From contig CAUJGJ010000065.1 in NCBI GenBank assembly GCA_963170055.1, forward strand, positions 275,001 through 339,000: 64,000 nucleotides of DNA. The letters run 5' to 3'. The translations under genes were made by a program, and so were the position numbers. Below are positions 21,441 through 34,400 of this stretch, piece after piece. The notes beneath the pieces were generated by a model. That model saw only the letters and a program-made list of their open reading frames with translations, did no database searches and was not told where the DNA came from. Positions within the stretch are counted from its first letter, which is position 1, and the number at the start of each line of letters is the position of its first letter. Source of the DNA: Halisarca cf. caerulea (taxonomy: Eukaryota > Porifera > Demospongiae > Chondrillida > Halisarcidae).

Positions 21441-21758
21441 TTATGCATATGCATTCACTACAAACTCTTCCAGATCTAGATCTTGCCAGACTTGAGCTCC
21501 AGACCCTTGCAATTGATAGATTATTATATTATTAAAATCCTTATTCCGCCATTTTGTTTCTGCCTCATCCCTACACATGGAGTACTGCCGTAATCCATAT
21601 ATAATAATGAACTCAATGCCAGCCTTGGCCGTACGCGTGCTATTGTATGCTTCTATATATATATAATCTTCATCATCATTTTCCATGGTCAGCGTCTTGA
21701 TCATGCATCGATCACCTATCAGCAGCTGAGCTGCACAGAATGTATACGTAGATACTAT
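21441..21758 (-). other. Candidate alternative 3' exon of the FN3 gene (unproven)
   Basis: Downstream of the FN3 gene's stop, an acceptor-like CTGTGCAG near 21743 opens a frame that starts (G)CT CAG CTG CTG ATA, in the same phase 1 as every FN3 exon, and runs about 95 codons to a stop. It includes ENDDEDYIYIEAYNSTRT and WQDLDLEEFVVNAYA. It is acidic with several Tyr and has no recognised domain. If spliced directly from the last FN3 exon it would replace the membrane anchor. Equally it may be untranslated 3' sequence. Confidence 0.2.
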
Positions 21759-21916
21759 AAAGGACTATAATTTGTAAAGTACAGAACAAGTTTTTCTGGT
21801 CTATATATATACATTGTCATGATGTGTACTTGTGTTCTTGCCATGCATGCTGGCTGTTAAGAATAGTATTTACACTGACAGTCTGCACATTCTTCTACAA
21901 GCATCTTCTTCTTTAC

Positions 21917-22041
21917 TCAAGGAGTCTTCTTTATGGACACCAAGATCACCAGCATGGCCACAACAACACCCACTCCAACTGGTGTCACAATTGACAGTGT
22001 AACAATGAGTGTTAACTCAGTAGGAGTCAAGGTTCTCCTAT
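21917..22041 (-). other. FN3 gene last exon: membrane segment and dilysine tail
   Basis: Encodes RRTLTPTELTLIVTLSIV then TPVGVGVVVAMLVILVSI and the tail KKTP followed by TGA. The hydrophobic stretch of about 25 residues is a single-pass anchor. The C-terminus KKTP fits the KKxx dilysine signal known to mediate ER retrieval of type I proteins. Whether it acts here is unknown. Confidence 0.8.
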
Positions 22042-22318
22042 CTGTGAGAGAAATTTGAACAAAATGCAGAAATAAATTTTTTTGCTTGCTGTGTCATATC
22101 CATATGTATAGATCTCAAGTGACAGTACAGTATACGTAACAAACACACATGCATGTGTATTCATTACTTGTGACTTCTTGTTACATGCATGTATGGCACT
22201 AATAGTGTACTGTTCAGCTAGCCCACTGTCCAAGTACAATCACACACAATTATACTGCATGCATGCACACATGTACACATGTATTATACATACGTACGTG
22301 CACCCATGCACATGCACT

Positions 22319-22387
<69 letters not shown>

Positions 22388-22434
22388 GCACGCATGCACG
22401 CACACATGCACGCACGCATGCACACACGCACGCA

Positions 22435-22482
<48 letters not shown>

Positions 22483-25400
22483 TAAAAATTCCGGGACTTT
22501 CTGGTCCTGTTCCTGCTCCATTCAAAGGTGTCACCGTTACAGTGTACGCATTGTTTGTGGAAACTCCTGCAAATGTTATCATTGTATCATTTGTTGTCTC
22601 ACAGATCCGTGTAGTCTCGCCTACTGGTGAATAGCAGACCATGTAGGACACATTGCCTCGTGCTTGATTAGGATCGGTGAGGGCCTCCCAGGTCACAGTG
22701 AGCCCATCGCCATTGAGGTCCGCTTGGATATTACTGACAGTAACAAGTGGCACTGCATGTGAGGAAAGAAAATTAAAAAAATGTATCTATATAGTGTACG
22801 TATCAATCACAATGTACATAAGTATCATGGTAAAAACAATTGACCATGCATCCCAATATTGCAGATGAAAGTCAAAGGCATGCTGTGTAATGAGCTTGAG
22901 ATACGTATGATAATCATGTTAATGTGTACATACCGTCTTGTCTGGAGTAAAAGTCTGCAGATAATGGCGGCCCTTGTCCACCTTCAGTGGAAGCAGTTAT
23001 GGTAACTGTATATCGGATATACCTCACTACAAAAAGGATGAAAATTAATGTTTAATCAATTAAATGAAAGAGCTACACAATATATCAAATTACTGTACAG
23101 TGACTGCATATAAGATATCGATCCTTTTTGAATTTTGAGCAAAGTTCAACTTACTTAGTCCATTTACGGGGATTATCAGGTTGGCTGTACTTCCATTCAG
23201 CACTATGGTTCCGTTTACATCTCGTACTAACACTGTGTACACTACAACAGTGTTTGCATCAAACAGTTGAGCCATACTCCATGTGATGTTTGCCTGTGTA
23301 CCCTCAATGTTAGGGGTGACCACGATGTTGGACACCAGACCAGGTGCTATGGTTTAGGGAAATGATATGTAAGATAAGTACGTACATATATTTTTGCATA
23401 TACATCAATAAAATACAGGTACTGTGTAATACAACTACTAAAGAAACAGTACTAATATGCAATGAAATAATGTTGGTCATGCACCATTATTAATTAATAA
23501 TATAATAATAATAATTAATATTATCAATTTAAATATATTGCAAATTATGTTAATTCTGGGCTTATATGGGTATGTTATTTTTCATTAAGCAAATAATCTG
23601 AATATTTCTATATACAATAAGTAGTAACTGCAACAGAATCCATTGAATGAATAATTATTGCATCTGAATATTTCCGTCCAGGAGCAGAATCCATTGACTG
23701 GATGGGCACACACGCTATTACACAGTTTATTCTTGGTTTGTCTACATGTGTATAACATATACGTTGTACACTTATTAATAGTTGAGTTTAGTGTATCTCT
23801 TGTTGCATGGTTTGTAAATGCATATACAGTGAAACCTCTCTATAACAGACTCTTTGGGACCTGAAAAATAGTTTGTTGTACAGAGGTTTCCACTATTCAG
23901 AGGTTATTTTACTTGCATAGAAACGTATCTGGACCCACAAAAGCAGTGTGTTATAGAAAGGTTTTCACTATTAGGGGAGTTTGTTATAAGAGGGTCACTG
24001 TATTGTACTTATGTACACATATACCGTATACATTAAACACAATACGTATTATATACACATAAACTCAGACTTACGGGCTGCCAATGTTGTCACATTTATG
24101 CTTGCAAATGGCCCGGTTCCAATGTCATTTTGGGCTGCAACGTCAACTTTATATGTGGTAAATGATTGCAAACTGCTGATAGAAGCATTCAACCTGTTCT
24201 GTATCACGCGGGTCGCAACGCCTTGCATGCTCCCAAGCACGTAGTATGTGAGGTTGTAGTAAACACTTGGGCTGTTTTGGTCCAGGAATGAAAGTGCCTC
24301 CCACATAACATACATGGAGTTGTATGTGACCATCACTGCGGTCAGACCTCCTGGAGCAGCTCCGGGCACTAAAGACAATGTAATGGTAAAGGAGTCATGT
24401 AAAATTGACAGTTTATCTATAGGAAGTTCATTACATTCATGATCAAGGTGGTAGTTTGTGCTAGAGTTGTCAAACACACACAATCATCACGATAAATATA
24501 ATCACTAATACCGTAGGATGGGTTTTAATGGTTACATTGAAAAAATGCTGATTGCTAGCTAATTGTAAGAGCACAAGTTAATATCAAAAATGCATTATAA
24601 CCAACTATAGCCTGGCCTGTATGTATATTATAAAAAACGCAATCTAGTGTGCATGCCCACAAATGCAGTGTTGCAATGCACAATTAAAACCCATCCTACA
24701 GTATTCTATAGTAATTTAACTTAATTTTAATGTAACTTTAATTCTATACATATACACAATGTGCATGCATGCTGACCGTCAGGTGGTGTCTGTGCGGTAT
24801 CACTTCCAGATGTACTGTTTCCAACATCATTGGATGCTATCACCATCACAGTGTAGTTCACATACTCCTCAAGTCCCGTAATGTTGAACTCCATGACATC
24901 AGTACAGTTGGTTGTCCCCAGGACTGGTGTGTTGGCACTGACACAGTTGATCTCCATCATTCCTCCAACAAGAGTGACTGCAGGAGGTAGTCCAAAGGGC
25001 TCCCACGACACAAAGTAGTGGTCAATGGTGTTCATGAAAGGAGGATGTTCCCATTGTACATTGATCATTGTGGGTGACGTTGCAGTGGCTGTTACGTTCA
25101 TTGGCATCATCAACACTTGATGTGTTATAGGAAATTAAAGAAACACGTGAAATCATTAATTTTACTACTTTGCCATTGAGAACTATAGTCTGGCACTTAC
25201 TTGGTGTTGTGGTGGTAATCTGAACAGACATGCTCCCTCCTTGTATGGTGTCTGCCACAGAGATGACATGACAGGTGTAGAGAGTCTCAGGCATGAGTCC
25301 TTCTACTGTGACATTTGTCTCAGTGGAGATGGTGCTCTGATTGACATCACTGTTTCCATTCATGGCGATACATCTAGCCAAATAGGAGGTGAGGTTGACA

Positions 25401-28400
25401 TTGAAGACCGGCTGTTCCCAAGTGAGACTGACGGATGTGGGCATGGGACTACCCATGACATTGAGAGGGTTTGATGGTGGTATGATGTCCACTCCACCAT
25501 TGCCACCGATAGCTACAAAAAGATGGAGATACATATTAATGGGCAAGTTAAGGAGTTACTTTGTGAATGTGTAGCATGTGGTGTGTATATTTATGTACGT
25601 TGAGTCATACATGAAATCATATGTACGTATGTGTGTTTATACTCACCAGGTATGAATACTGTGAGTTCATTTGAGAAGTTGCTCATTCGTAGTGAGTTAT
25701 TAGCAGCCACTACGAAGGTGTAATATGTATTGGAAGAGAGTGATGAGATCTGTTGTGTAGTGATGTCAGGAGGGAAATGCTGTGAAGAAGCTGATGACAT
25801 CTGGAAAGTCATTCCTTGTGAATAGTACACAACATAGTAGAGAATGATTCCATTGGGATCAAGAGGTTCCAGCCACTGAAGGACAGTGGACATAATGCCA
25901 GTGTTTCCACCAGTCAGATTCCTGGGTGGTGTGGGTTCTACAAGGAGAATATAATTAATTGCTAATCAATGTAATACTCTAACCTATATACACAATATAA
26001 ATAATACAGTCTATATACACAATTTACATAATACGTATTATGACATAATGATTATGTACTTTTTGATCCCAATATTGTATGTATACGTTAGTACCTTGAA
26101 TGTAACCAAATTACATAGACATGTTTATGCTTGTGTCCTTACCTCCTTCCAATGTTTGAGCCATGAGAATGTCTGAGACATTTCCCACTCCAGCTCCATT
26201 GCGAGCGGCCACAATGATAGTGTAGTTGGTGAACGGCTCCAGTCCAGGCAGTGTAAACATTGTGGAGTTGTCAGAAGTGTTGACAGCTACTCCATTGTAG
26301 GTCACAACATAGTGTTGAATGACTCCATTGGGACACTCGGGCTCTACCCACAGTAGGTCAATGGTGGTGTCCGTTGCACTTGTGGAGGTGAGATTAATAG
26401 GCTGTGATGATGCTGTAAATGAGTGAGAGAATGAATTTCAAAATAGACTACCATGCACACTGAGTATAGACATATTCATTTCATGTTGTACATGTATTGT
26501 TATGTATTTTACTATATTCCAACTATTACACACAATATTCGTCTATGTTATGTACATTTCATCAAATGTACTCACTTCCTTCAAGGGTGGTGACAGTGAG
26601 GGGATCCGATAGTGGACCCAAGCCAACACTGTTTTGTCCTGCGACTGTAATTTCATATGTGGTAAATCCCTTCAATCCCATGATGACAGTGCTGTTCTGA
26701 TTTACAGCAACTGAGCCTCCATCAGAAGACCCTTGTACATTGTATGAAACATTGTAGCTAAAATCTGGTCCATTGCGATCTAAGAAGTTGAGCCCTTCCC
26801 ATTGAATGCTGACATAAAATGCCTCGATATTGACAGCTGTGAGATTCATTGGTTCTGCACCAGGTACTGCAGGGAGAAGATTGTACAGCAGTGTCTTTGT
26901 TGAATTTTTATTACTTATACCCCCCCCCCCCCCCCCCATAAAGTACCTAAGTTGTGTATGTTGTATTTCTGTACTACAATGAAGCAATTGCAATTTGACA
27001 CCTGAATAATCCAACATCTCCTCTAACCCAACCATCTACGTACTAGTAGATCCTATGAGATAACAGTGACTTTATATATCAAAGTATGTATATATTATAT
27101 CAGTCTTATATGAATCCGATTCTTTATCACGTCCCATGTATACATAGTGCTGGATTTGAGGTTTACTGCATGTACGTGTGCTTTCTATTGGTTTGGCCAA
27201 GCAGGTGTACATTGATCTATTCTTTTGATACATGATAATAATAAACAACTGAAGAACATTGTCAAGTAATTCAAGCAATGAGCATGATAATGAAAGTAAA
27301 AATATAACCTAGTACACGTATATATTAGCATGCTTTGGTTATCTAAAGTACGTATAGTGGTAGATTAGTATAGACTATTGAAAGAAACTTCTGTGTAGAC
27401 ATAATATATAAATTTTTACATACCTGCTGGTAGTGTCAGTGCGGTGTCTGTTCCAGATGTACTGTTTCCAACATCATTGGATGCTATCACCATCACAGTG
27501 TAATTCACATACTCCTCAAGTCCTGTAATGTTGAACTCCATGACATCGGTACAGTTGGTTGTCCCCAGGACTGGTGTGTTGGCACTGACACAGTTGATCT
27601 CCATCATTCCTCCAACAAGAGTGACTGCAGGAGGTAGTCCAAAGGGCTCCCACGACACAAAGTAGTGGTCAATGGTGTTCATGAAAGGAGGATGTTCCCA
27701 TTGTACATTGATCATTGTGGGTGACGTAGCAGTGGCTGTTACATTCATTGGCATCATCAACACTTGGTGTATTAGAGGAATAAAAGAAACACGTGAAATA
27801 TTTAATTTTACTACTTTGCCATTGAGAACTATAGTCTGGCACTTACTTGGTGTTGTGGTGGTAATCTGAACAGACATGCTCCCTCCTTGTATGGTGTCTG
27901 CCACAGAGATGACATGACAGGTGTAGAGAGTCTCAGGCATGAGTCCTTCTACTGTGACATTTGTCTCAGTGGAGATGGTGCTCTGATTGACATCACTGTT
28001 TCCATTCATGGCGATACATCTAGCCAAATAGGAGGTGAGGTTGACATTGAAGACCGGCTGTTCCCAAGTGAGACTGACGGATGTGGGCATGGGACTACCC
28101 ATGACATTGAGAGGGTTTGATGGTGGTATGATGTCCACTCCTCCATTGCCACCAATAGCTGCAAGAAAATGGAGATAATTTTATACATATATGTACCTGA
28201 GTTAGTGAGACTCAGTGTGTTGTGCATGGTGTATATACATATATACTGCATGTACATATATGTAGGATTATGGACATAATATTATATGTATGCAAACATG
28301 TGTGTTTGTACTTACCAGGTATGAATATTGTGAGTTCATTTGAAAAGTTACTCATTCGTAGGGAGTTGTTAGCAGCCACTACGAAGGTGTAATACGTATC

Positions 28401-31400
28401 GGAAGAGAGTGATGAGATCTGTTGTGTAGTGGTGTCAGGAGGGAATTCCTGTGAGGAAGCTGATGACATCTGGAAAGTCATTCCTTCTGAATAGTACACA
28501 ACATAGTAGAGAATGATTCCATTGGGATCAAGAGGTTCCAGCCACTGAAGGACAGCGGACATGATGCCAGTGTTTCCACCAGTCAGATTCCTGGGTGGTG
28601 TAGGTTCTAGGAGGAAAAGGGAGCACACATAATTTATAAACAATTATACTTGGATGTCTGTACTTAAGTATAGTGGCAATGTGTGTATATAGGTATGCTG
28701 AATATATGCACCTGTCATTATTTGTACACATGACTAACCTCCTTCGTCTGTTTGGACTACAATGGTCTCTGAGACATTTCCCACTCCTGCTCCATTGCGA
28801 GCGGCCACAATGATAGTGTAGTTGGTGAACGGCTCCAGTCCAGGCAGTGTAAACATTGTGGAGTTGTCGGAAGTGTTGACAGCTACTCCATTGTAGGTCA
28901 CAACATAGTGTTGAATGACTCCATTGGGACACTCAGGTTCTACCCACAGTAGGTCAATGGTGGTGTCCGTTACACTTGTGGAGGTGACATTAATAGGTTG
29001 TGATGATGCTGCAAATGAGTGAGAGAATATAAATTAATCACAACTTAATGTAGACATATCATAGGTGTAGGAAGATGTTTTAAGTTGGGGGGGGGGGGGG
29101 GGGGGGGGGGATATATGACAGATCTATAGGAACGTACTCCATTTTTGATTTCAATGTATTATGAATGTATTAAACATAACACAGTGCCCCTTATGTATTG
29201 CCATGCATGTGCACCCGAGACTCTATCTTACTATATGAAGTACAGATGCTGTGTATAAGACACAAAAAAAACAAGCTAAACTATTTGCACATGTATGTAA
29301 AGATTTTCTTCAGCAGAAGCTGCCAAATTGTCCTTGTCTGTGTGAATTAATTGGCAGCAAATCTACTTATCGTTTCATTACAATAGGAGTTCAAAAGCAA
29401 AAGAAGTGTTGTGCACAACAAACCCACTCGTTTGTACAAGCAAAAAGACAACATACGTAACACATTGGTTGCACGTGACTAAAATTAAATGGCCACCGGC
29501 CATTGTAGTGAAACGATAAGTAGTAAATGGAGCGTTACTGGTTGGGTCAGGTCCAATTCTACAGTTCTAACGTGTTAGGTAGGTACTTCTTTAATTAAAT
29601 ATCGAAATTGGCTTCGACAAGGGTCAAGTATTTTTTAACTCCCTGAATAGCTAGTATACTATTGAAAACATCTGTTATAAGAATTTCTTCTACTAATTTA
29701 TTGATTCAGTTTGTGGGGGACTGCCCCCTACATTCCTTTTGTGGGGGCAACACTGCCCCCACGCTTCCTACGCCTATGCATATACTTCATAGTGTACACA
29801 TATGTACATAATTCACTATACTAAACTGTTACGTACATCAATCTCCTACAAATTGGTGCATTCAAGCAAATGTACTCACTTCCTTCAATGGTAGTGACAG
29901 TGAGGGGATCCGATAGTGGACCCAAACCAACACTGTTTTGTCCTGCAACTGTAATTTCATATGTGGTGAATCCCTTCAATCCCATGATGACTGCACTGTT
30001 CTGATTTACGGCAATTGAGCCTCCATCAGAAGACCCTTGTACATTGTATGAAACATTGTAGCTAAAATCTGGTCCATTGCGATCTAAGAAGTTGAGCCCA
30101 TCCCATTGAATGCTGACATAAAATGCCTCGATATTCACAACAACAAGATTCATTGGTTCTGCACTGGGTACTGCAGGGATCAGATTTTATAACAGAGTTA
30201 ACGTTTTATGCATGTAGACTATTCATCAGATGTAGCTTTCCTCTTATCTAGGTGCCATGCAAAGTGGTGTATTGGTACGTATTTACATATACTATAGTGA
30301 AACATTTGCAATTCCACACCTGCATGAATAATACAATAGTCCCTCTAACCCGATCATCTACTATTAGATTTTATCAGATAACAGTGACTATACTAAAGTA
30401 TGCTATTAATCACTTCGTAAATCCAACTATTTTTCAAATAATGTATGTAGTGTCGAATAAGAGGTTCACTACATGTGTATAATATGCTTATTAGTGTGGA
30501 CAAACAGGTACACATTGGTGAATTCATCTCATACACAACAGTCAGACAAATGGTACATTAATAAGTATGTAGACTAGCAGAAAAGAGAAAATTCTGTAGA
30601 ATACTAATCTGCATATACTCACAATCAGGTAGTGTCAGTGCTGTGTCTGTTCCTGATGTGCTGTTTCCAACATCATTGGATGCTATCACCATCACAGTGT
30701 AGTTCACATACTCCTCAAGTCCCGTAATGTTGAACTCCATGACATCAGTACAGTTGGTTGTCCCCAGGACTGGTGTGTTGGCACTGACACAGTTGATCTC
30801 CATCATTCCTCCAACAAGAGTGACTGCAGGAGGTAGTCCGAAGGGCTCCCACGAGACAAAGTATTGGTCAATAGTGTTCATGAAAGGAGGATGTTCCCAT
30901 TGTACATTGATCATTGTGGGTGACGTTGCAGTGGCTGTTACGTTCATTGGCATCATCAGCACTTGGTGTATTATGGGAATTAAAGAAACACGTGAAATCA
31001 TTAATTTTACTGCTTTGTCATTGAGAATTATAGTCTGGCACTTACTTGGTGTTGTGGTGGTAATCTGAACAGACGCACTCCCTCCTTGTATGGTGTCTGC
31101 CACAGAGATGACATGACAGGTGTAGAGAGTCTCAGGCATGAGTCCTTCTACTGTGACATTTGTCTCAGTGGAGATGGTGCTCTGATTGACATCACTGTTT
31201 CCATTCATGGCGATACATCTAGCCAAATAGGAGGTGAGGTTGACATTGAAGACCGGCTGTTCCCAAGTGAGACTGACAGATGTGGGCATGGGACTACCCA
31301 TGACATTGAGAGGGTTTGATGGTGGTATGATGTCCACTCCACCATTGCCACCAACAGCTGCAAGAAGATAGAGATAAGTTTATACATAATAAGTACTCGA

Positions 31401-34400
31401 GTTTGTGAGACCCAGTGTGTTGTGGTGTATATGCGTATATACTGCATATTATATAATATGTAGGATTATGGATATAATATTATATGTATGCAAACATGTG
31501 TGTTTATACTCACCAGGTATGAATATTGTGAGTTCATTTGAAAAGTTACTCATTCGTAGGGAGTTGTTAGCAGCCACTACAAAGGTGTAATATGTATCGG
31601 AAGAGAGTGATGAGATCTGTTGAGTAGTGGTGTCAGGAGGGAAGTGCTGTGAGGAAGCTGATGCCATCTGGAAAGTCATTCCTTGTGAATAGTACACAAC
31701 ATAGTAGAGAATGATTCCATTGGGATCAAGAGGTTCCAGCCACTGAAGAACAGCAGACATGATGCCAGTGTTTCCACCAGTCAAATTCCTGGGTGGTGTA
31801 GGTTCTACAAGGAAACAGAGCACACATGGTTTATAAACAATTATACTTGAATGTGGAAAGTATATTGACAATGTGTGTGTACGTATTTTGATAATATGCA
31901 CTTGTCATTATTTGTACACATGACTAACCTCCCTCTGCTGTTTGGACTACAATGGTCTCTGAGACATTTCCCACTCCAGCTCCATTGCGAGCGGCCACAA
32001 TGATAGTGTAGTTGGTGAAGGGTTCCAGTCCAGGCAGTGTAAACATTGTGGAGTTGTCAGAAGTGTTGACAGCTACTCCATTGTACATCACAACATAGTG
32101 TTCAATGACTCCATTGGGACACTCGGGCTCTACCCACAGTAGGTCAATGGTGGTGTCTGTTACACTCGTGGAGGTGAGATTAATAGGCTGTGATGATGCT
32201 GTAAGTGAGGGAAAGAATGAACATTAATCACGACTTAATGTAGACATAAGGTAAAGGGGGGTCATTTGGAACACACTGGTAATTAGGAACAGGGCCTGTA
32301 ACTTTTGTTGTGGTTAAGTTACCCAGCCATCCTTGCTAATGCCAAACTCCCCCTTCACAGGAGACAACACACACGAGAAATAATGGATGTAGCTTGTAGT
32401 TGACACAGATTTTGGGCTGACTGTTCTGAATTACCCACTGTTCCAAATTAACCCCCTTTACCTTATGCTTCATAGTGTACACATATGTATGTAATTCACT
32501 ATACAAGTTGTCAAGTACAACAATCGCCTACAAGTTGGTGCATTCAAGCAAATGTACTCACTTCCTTCAATGGTAGTGACAGTGAGGGGATCCGATAGTG
32601 GACCCAAACCAACGCTGTTTTGTCCTGCGACTGTAATTTCATATGTGGTGAATCCCTTCAATCCCATGATGACAGTGCTGTTCTGATTTACAGCAACTGA
32701 ACCTCCATCAGAAGACCCTTGTACGTTGTATGAAACATTGTAGCTAAAATCTGGTCCATTGCGATCTAAGAAATTGAGCCCTTCCCATTCAATGCTGACA
32801 GAAAATGCCTCAATATTCACAACAACAAGATTAATCGGTTCTGCAGCAGGTACTGTAGGGATCAGATTGCATAACAGAGTTAATGTTTTATACATGTAGA
32901 CTATTCATCAGATGTAGATTCCCTCTTATCTAGGTGCCAAAGTGGTGTATTGGTATTTATGTACTATAGTGAAACATTTGCAATTGCTCAGCTGCACAAA
33001 TAATCCAATGTTCCCTTTAACCCCATCATCTAGCAGTAGATTTTATCACATAACAGTGACTATACTAAAGTAGGCTATTAAACATTCCGTAAATCCAACT
33101 CCTTTTCAAGTAACGTGCATGTAGTGTTGAATCAGAGGTTCACTGTGCATGCATGCGCACATGCATGCATGTAAATTTATATTGGTTTGGACAAACAGGT
33201 ACACATTGGTGAATTCATTTGATACATGATGGTCAGACAAATGGTAGATTAGTATGTATGTATGTAGACTATAAAAGAACTTTCTGTAGAACATAGATTT
33301 GTACTCACAATCAGGTAGTGTCAGTGCGGTGTCTGTTCCAGATGTGCTGTTTCCGACATCATTGGATGCTATCACCATCACAGTGTAGTTCACATACTCC
33401 TCAAGTCCCGTAATGTTGAACTCCATGACATCAGTGCAGTTGGTTGTCCCCAGCACTGGTGTGTTGGCACTGACACAGTTGATCTCCATCATTCCTCCAC
33501 CAAGAGTGACTGCAGGAGGTAGTCCGAAGGGCTCCCACGAGACAAAGTAGTGGTCAATGGTGTTCATAAAAGGAGGATGTTCCCATTGTACATTGATCAT
33601 TGTGGGTGACGTTGCAGTGGCTGTTACGTTCATTGGCATCATCAGCACTTGATGTCGGGAAGTAGAAAAATGTAGTACTCATCTACTTTGCTTACCAATT
33701 ACAAGAAGTAAATGATATCAATTCATAAAGTATGTATGTGACTTACTTGGTGTTGTGGTAGTAACCTGGACAGACATGCTCCCTCCTTGAATGGTGTCTG
33801 CCACAGAGATGACATGACAGGTGTAAAGAGTCTCAGGCATGAGTCCTTCTACTGTGACATTTGTCTCAGTGGAGATGGTGCTCTGATTGACATCACTGTT
33901 TCCACTCACGGCAATACATCTGGCCAAATAGGAGGTGAGGTTGACATTGAAGACCGGCTGTTCCCAAGTGAGGCTGACAGATGTGGGCATGGGACTACCC
34001 ATGACATTGAGAGGGTTTGATGGTGGTATGATGTCGACTCCACCATTGCCACCAATAGCTGCAAGAAAATGGAGATATAATATTTGAAAGTTTGTGAGTG
34101 TGCTCAGGAGTATATAATTACATATGGTAGTGTCATGCCTGCTTATACTCACCAGGTATGAGTATTGTGAGTTCATTGGAAAAGTTGCTCATTCGTAGGG
34201 AGTTGTTAGCAGCCACTACAAAGGTGTAGTACGTATCGGAAGATAGTGATGAGATCTGTTGAGTAGTGGAGTCGGGAGGGAAGTGCTGTGAGGAAGCTGA
34301 TGCCATCTGGAAAGTCATTCCTTGTGAATAGTACACAACATAGTAGAGAATGATTCCATTGGGATCAAGAGGTTCCAGCCACTGAAGAACAGCAGACATG

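Larger units (their letters stand above)
18183..21916. other. Intergenic region between the zinc-module and FN3 genes
   Basis: About 3.7 kb without a supported gene. It comprises the zinc-module 5' flank, the 1.7-kb palindrome, a poly-G element at 20215-20620 and the 3' flank of the FN3 gene. The frame at 21704-21441 is considered separately. Confidence 0.6.

Noticed and set aside
29251..29460. 69-codon frame in the poly-G element as a transposase remnant
   Set aside because: No catalytic or DNA-binding motif could be identified, and it is too short to support.
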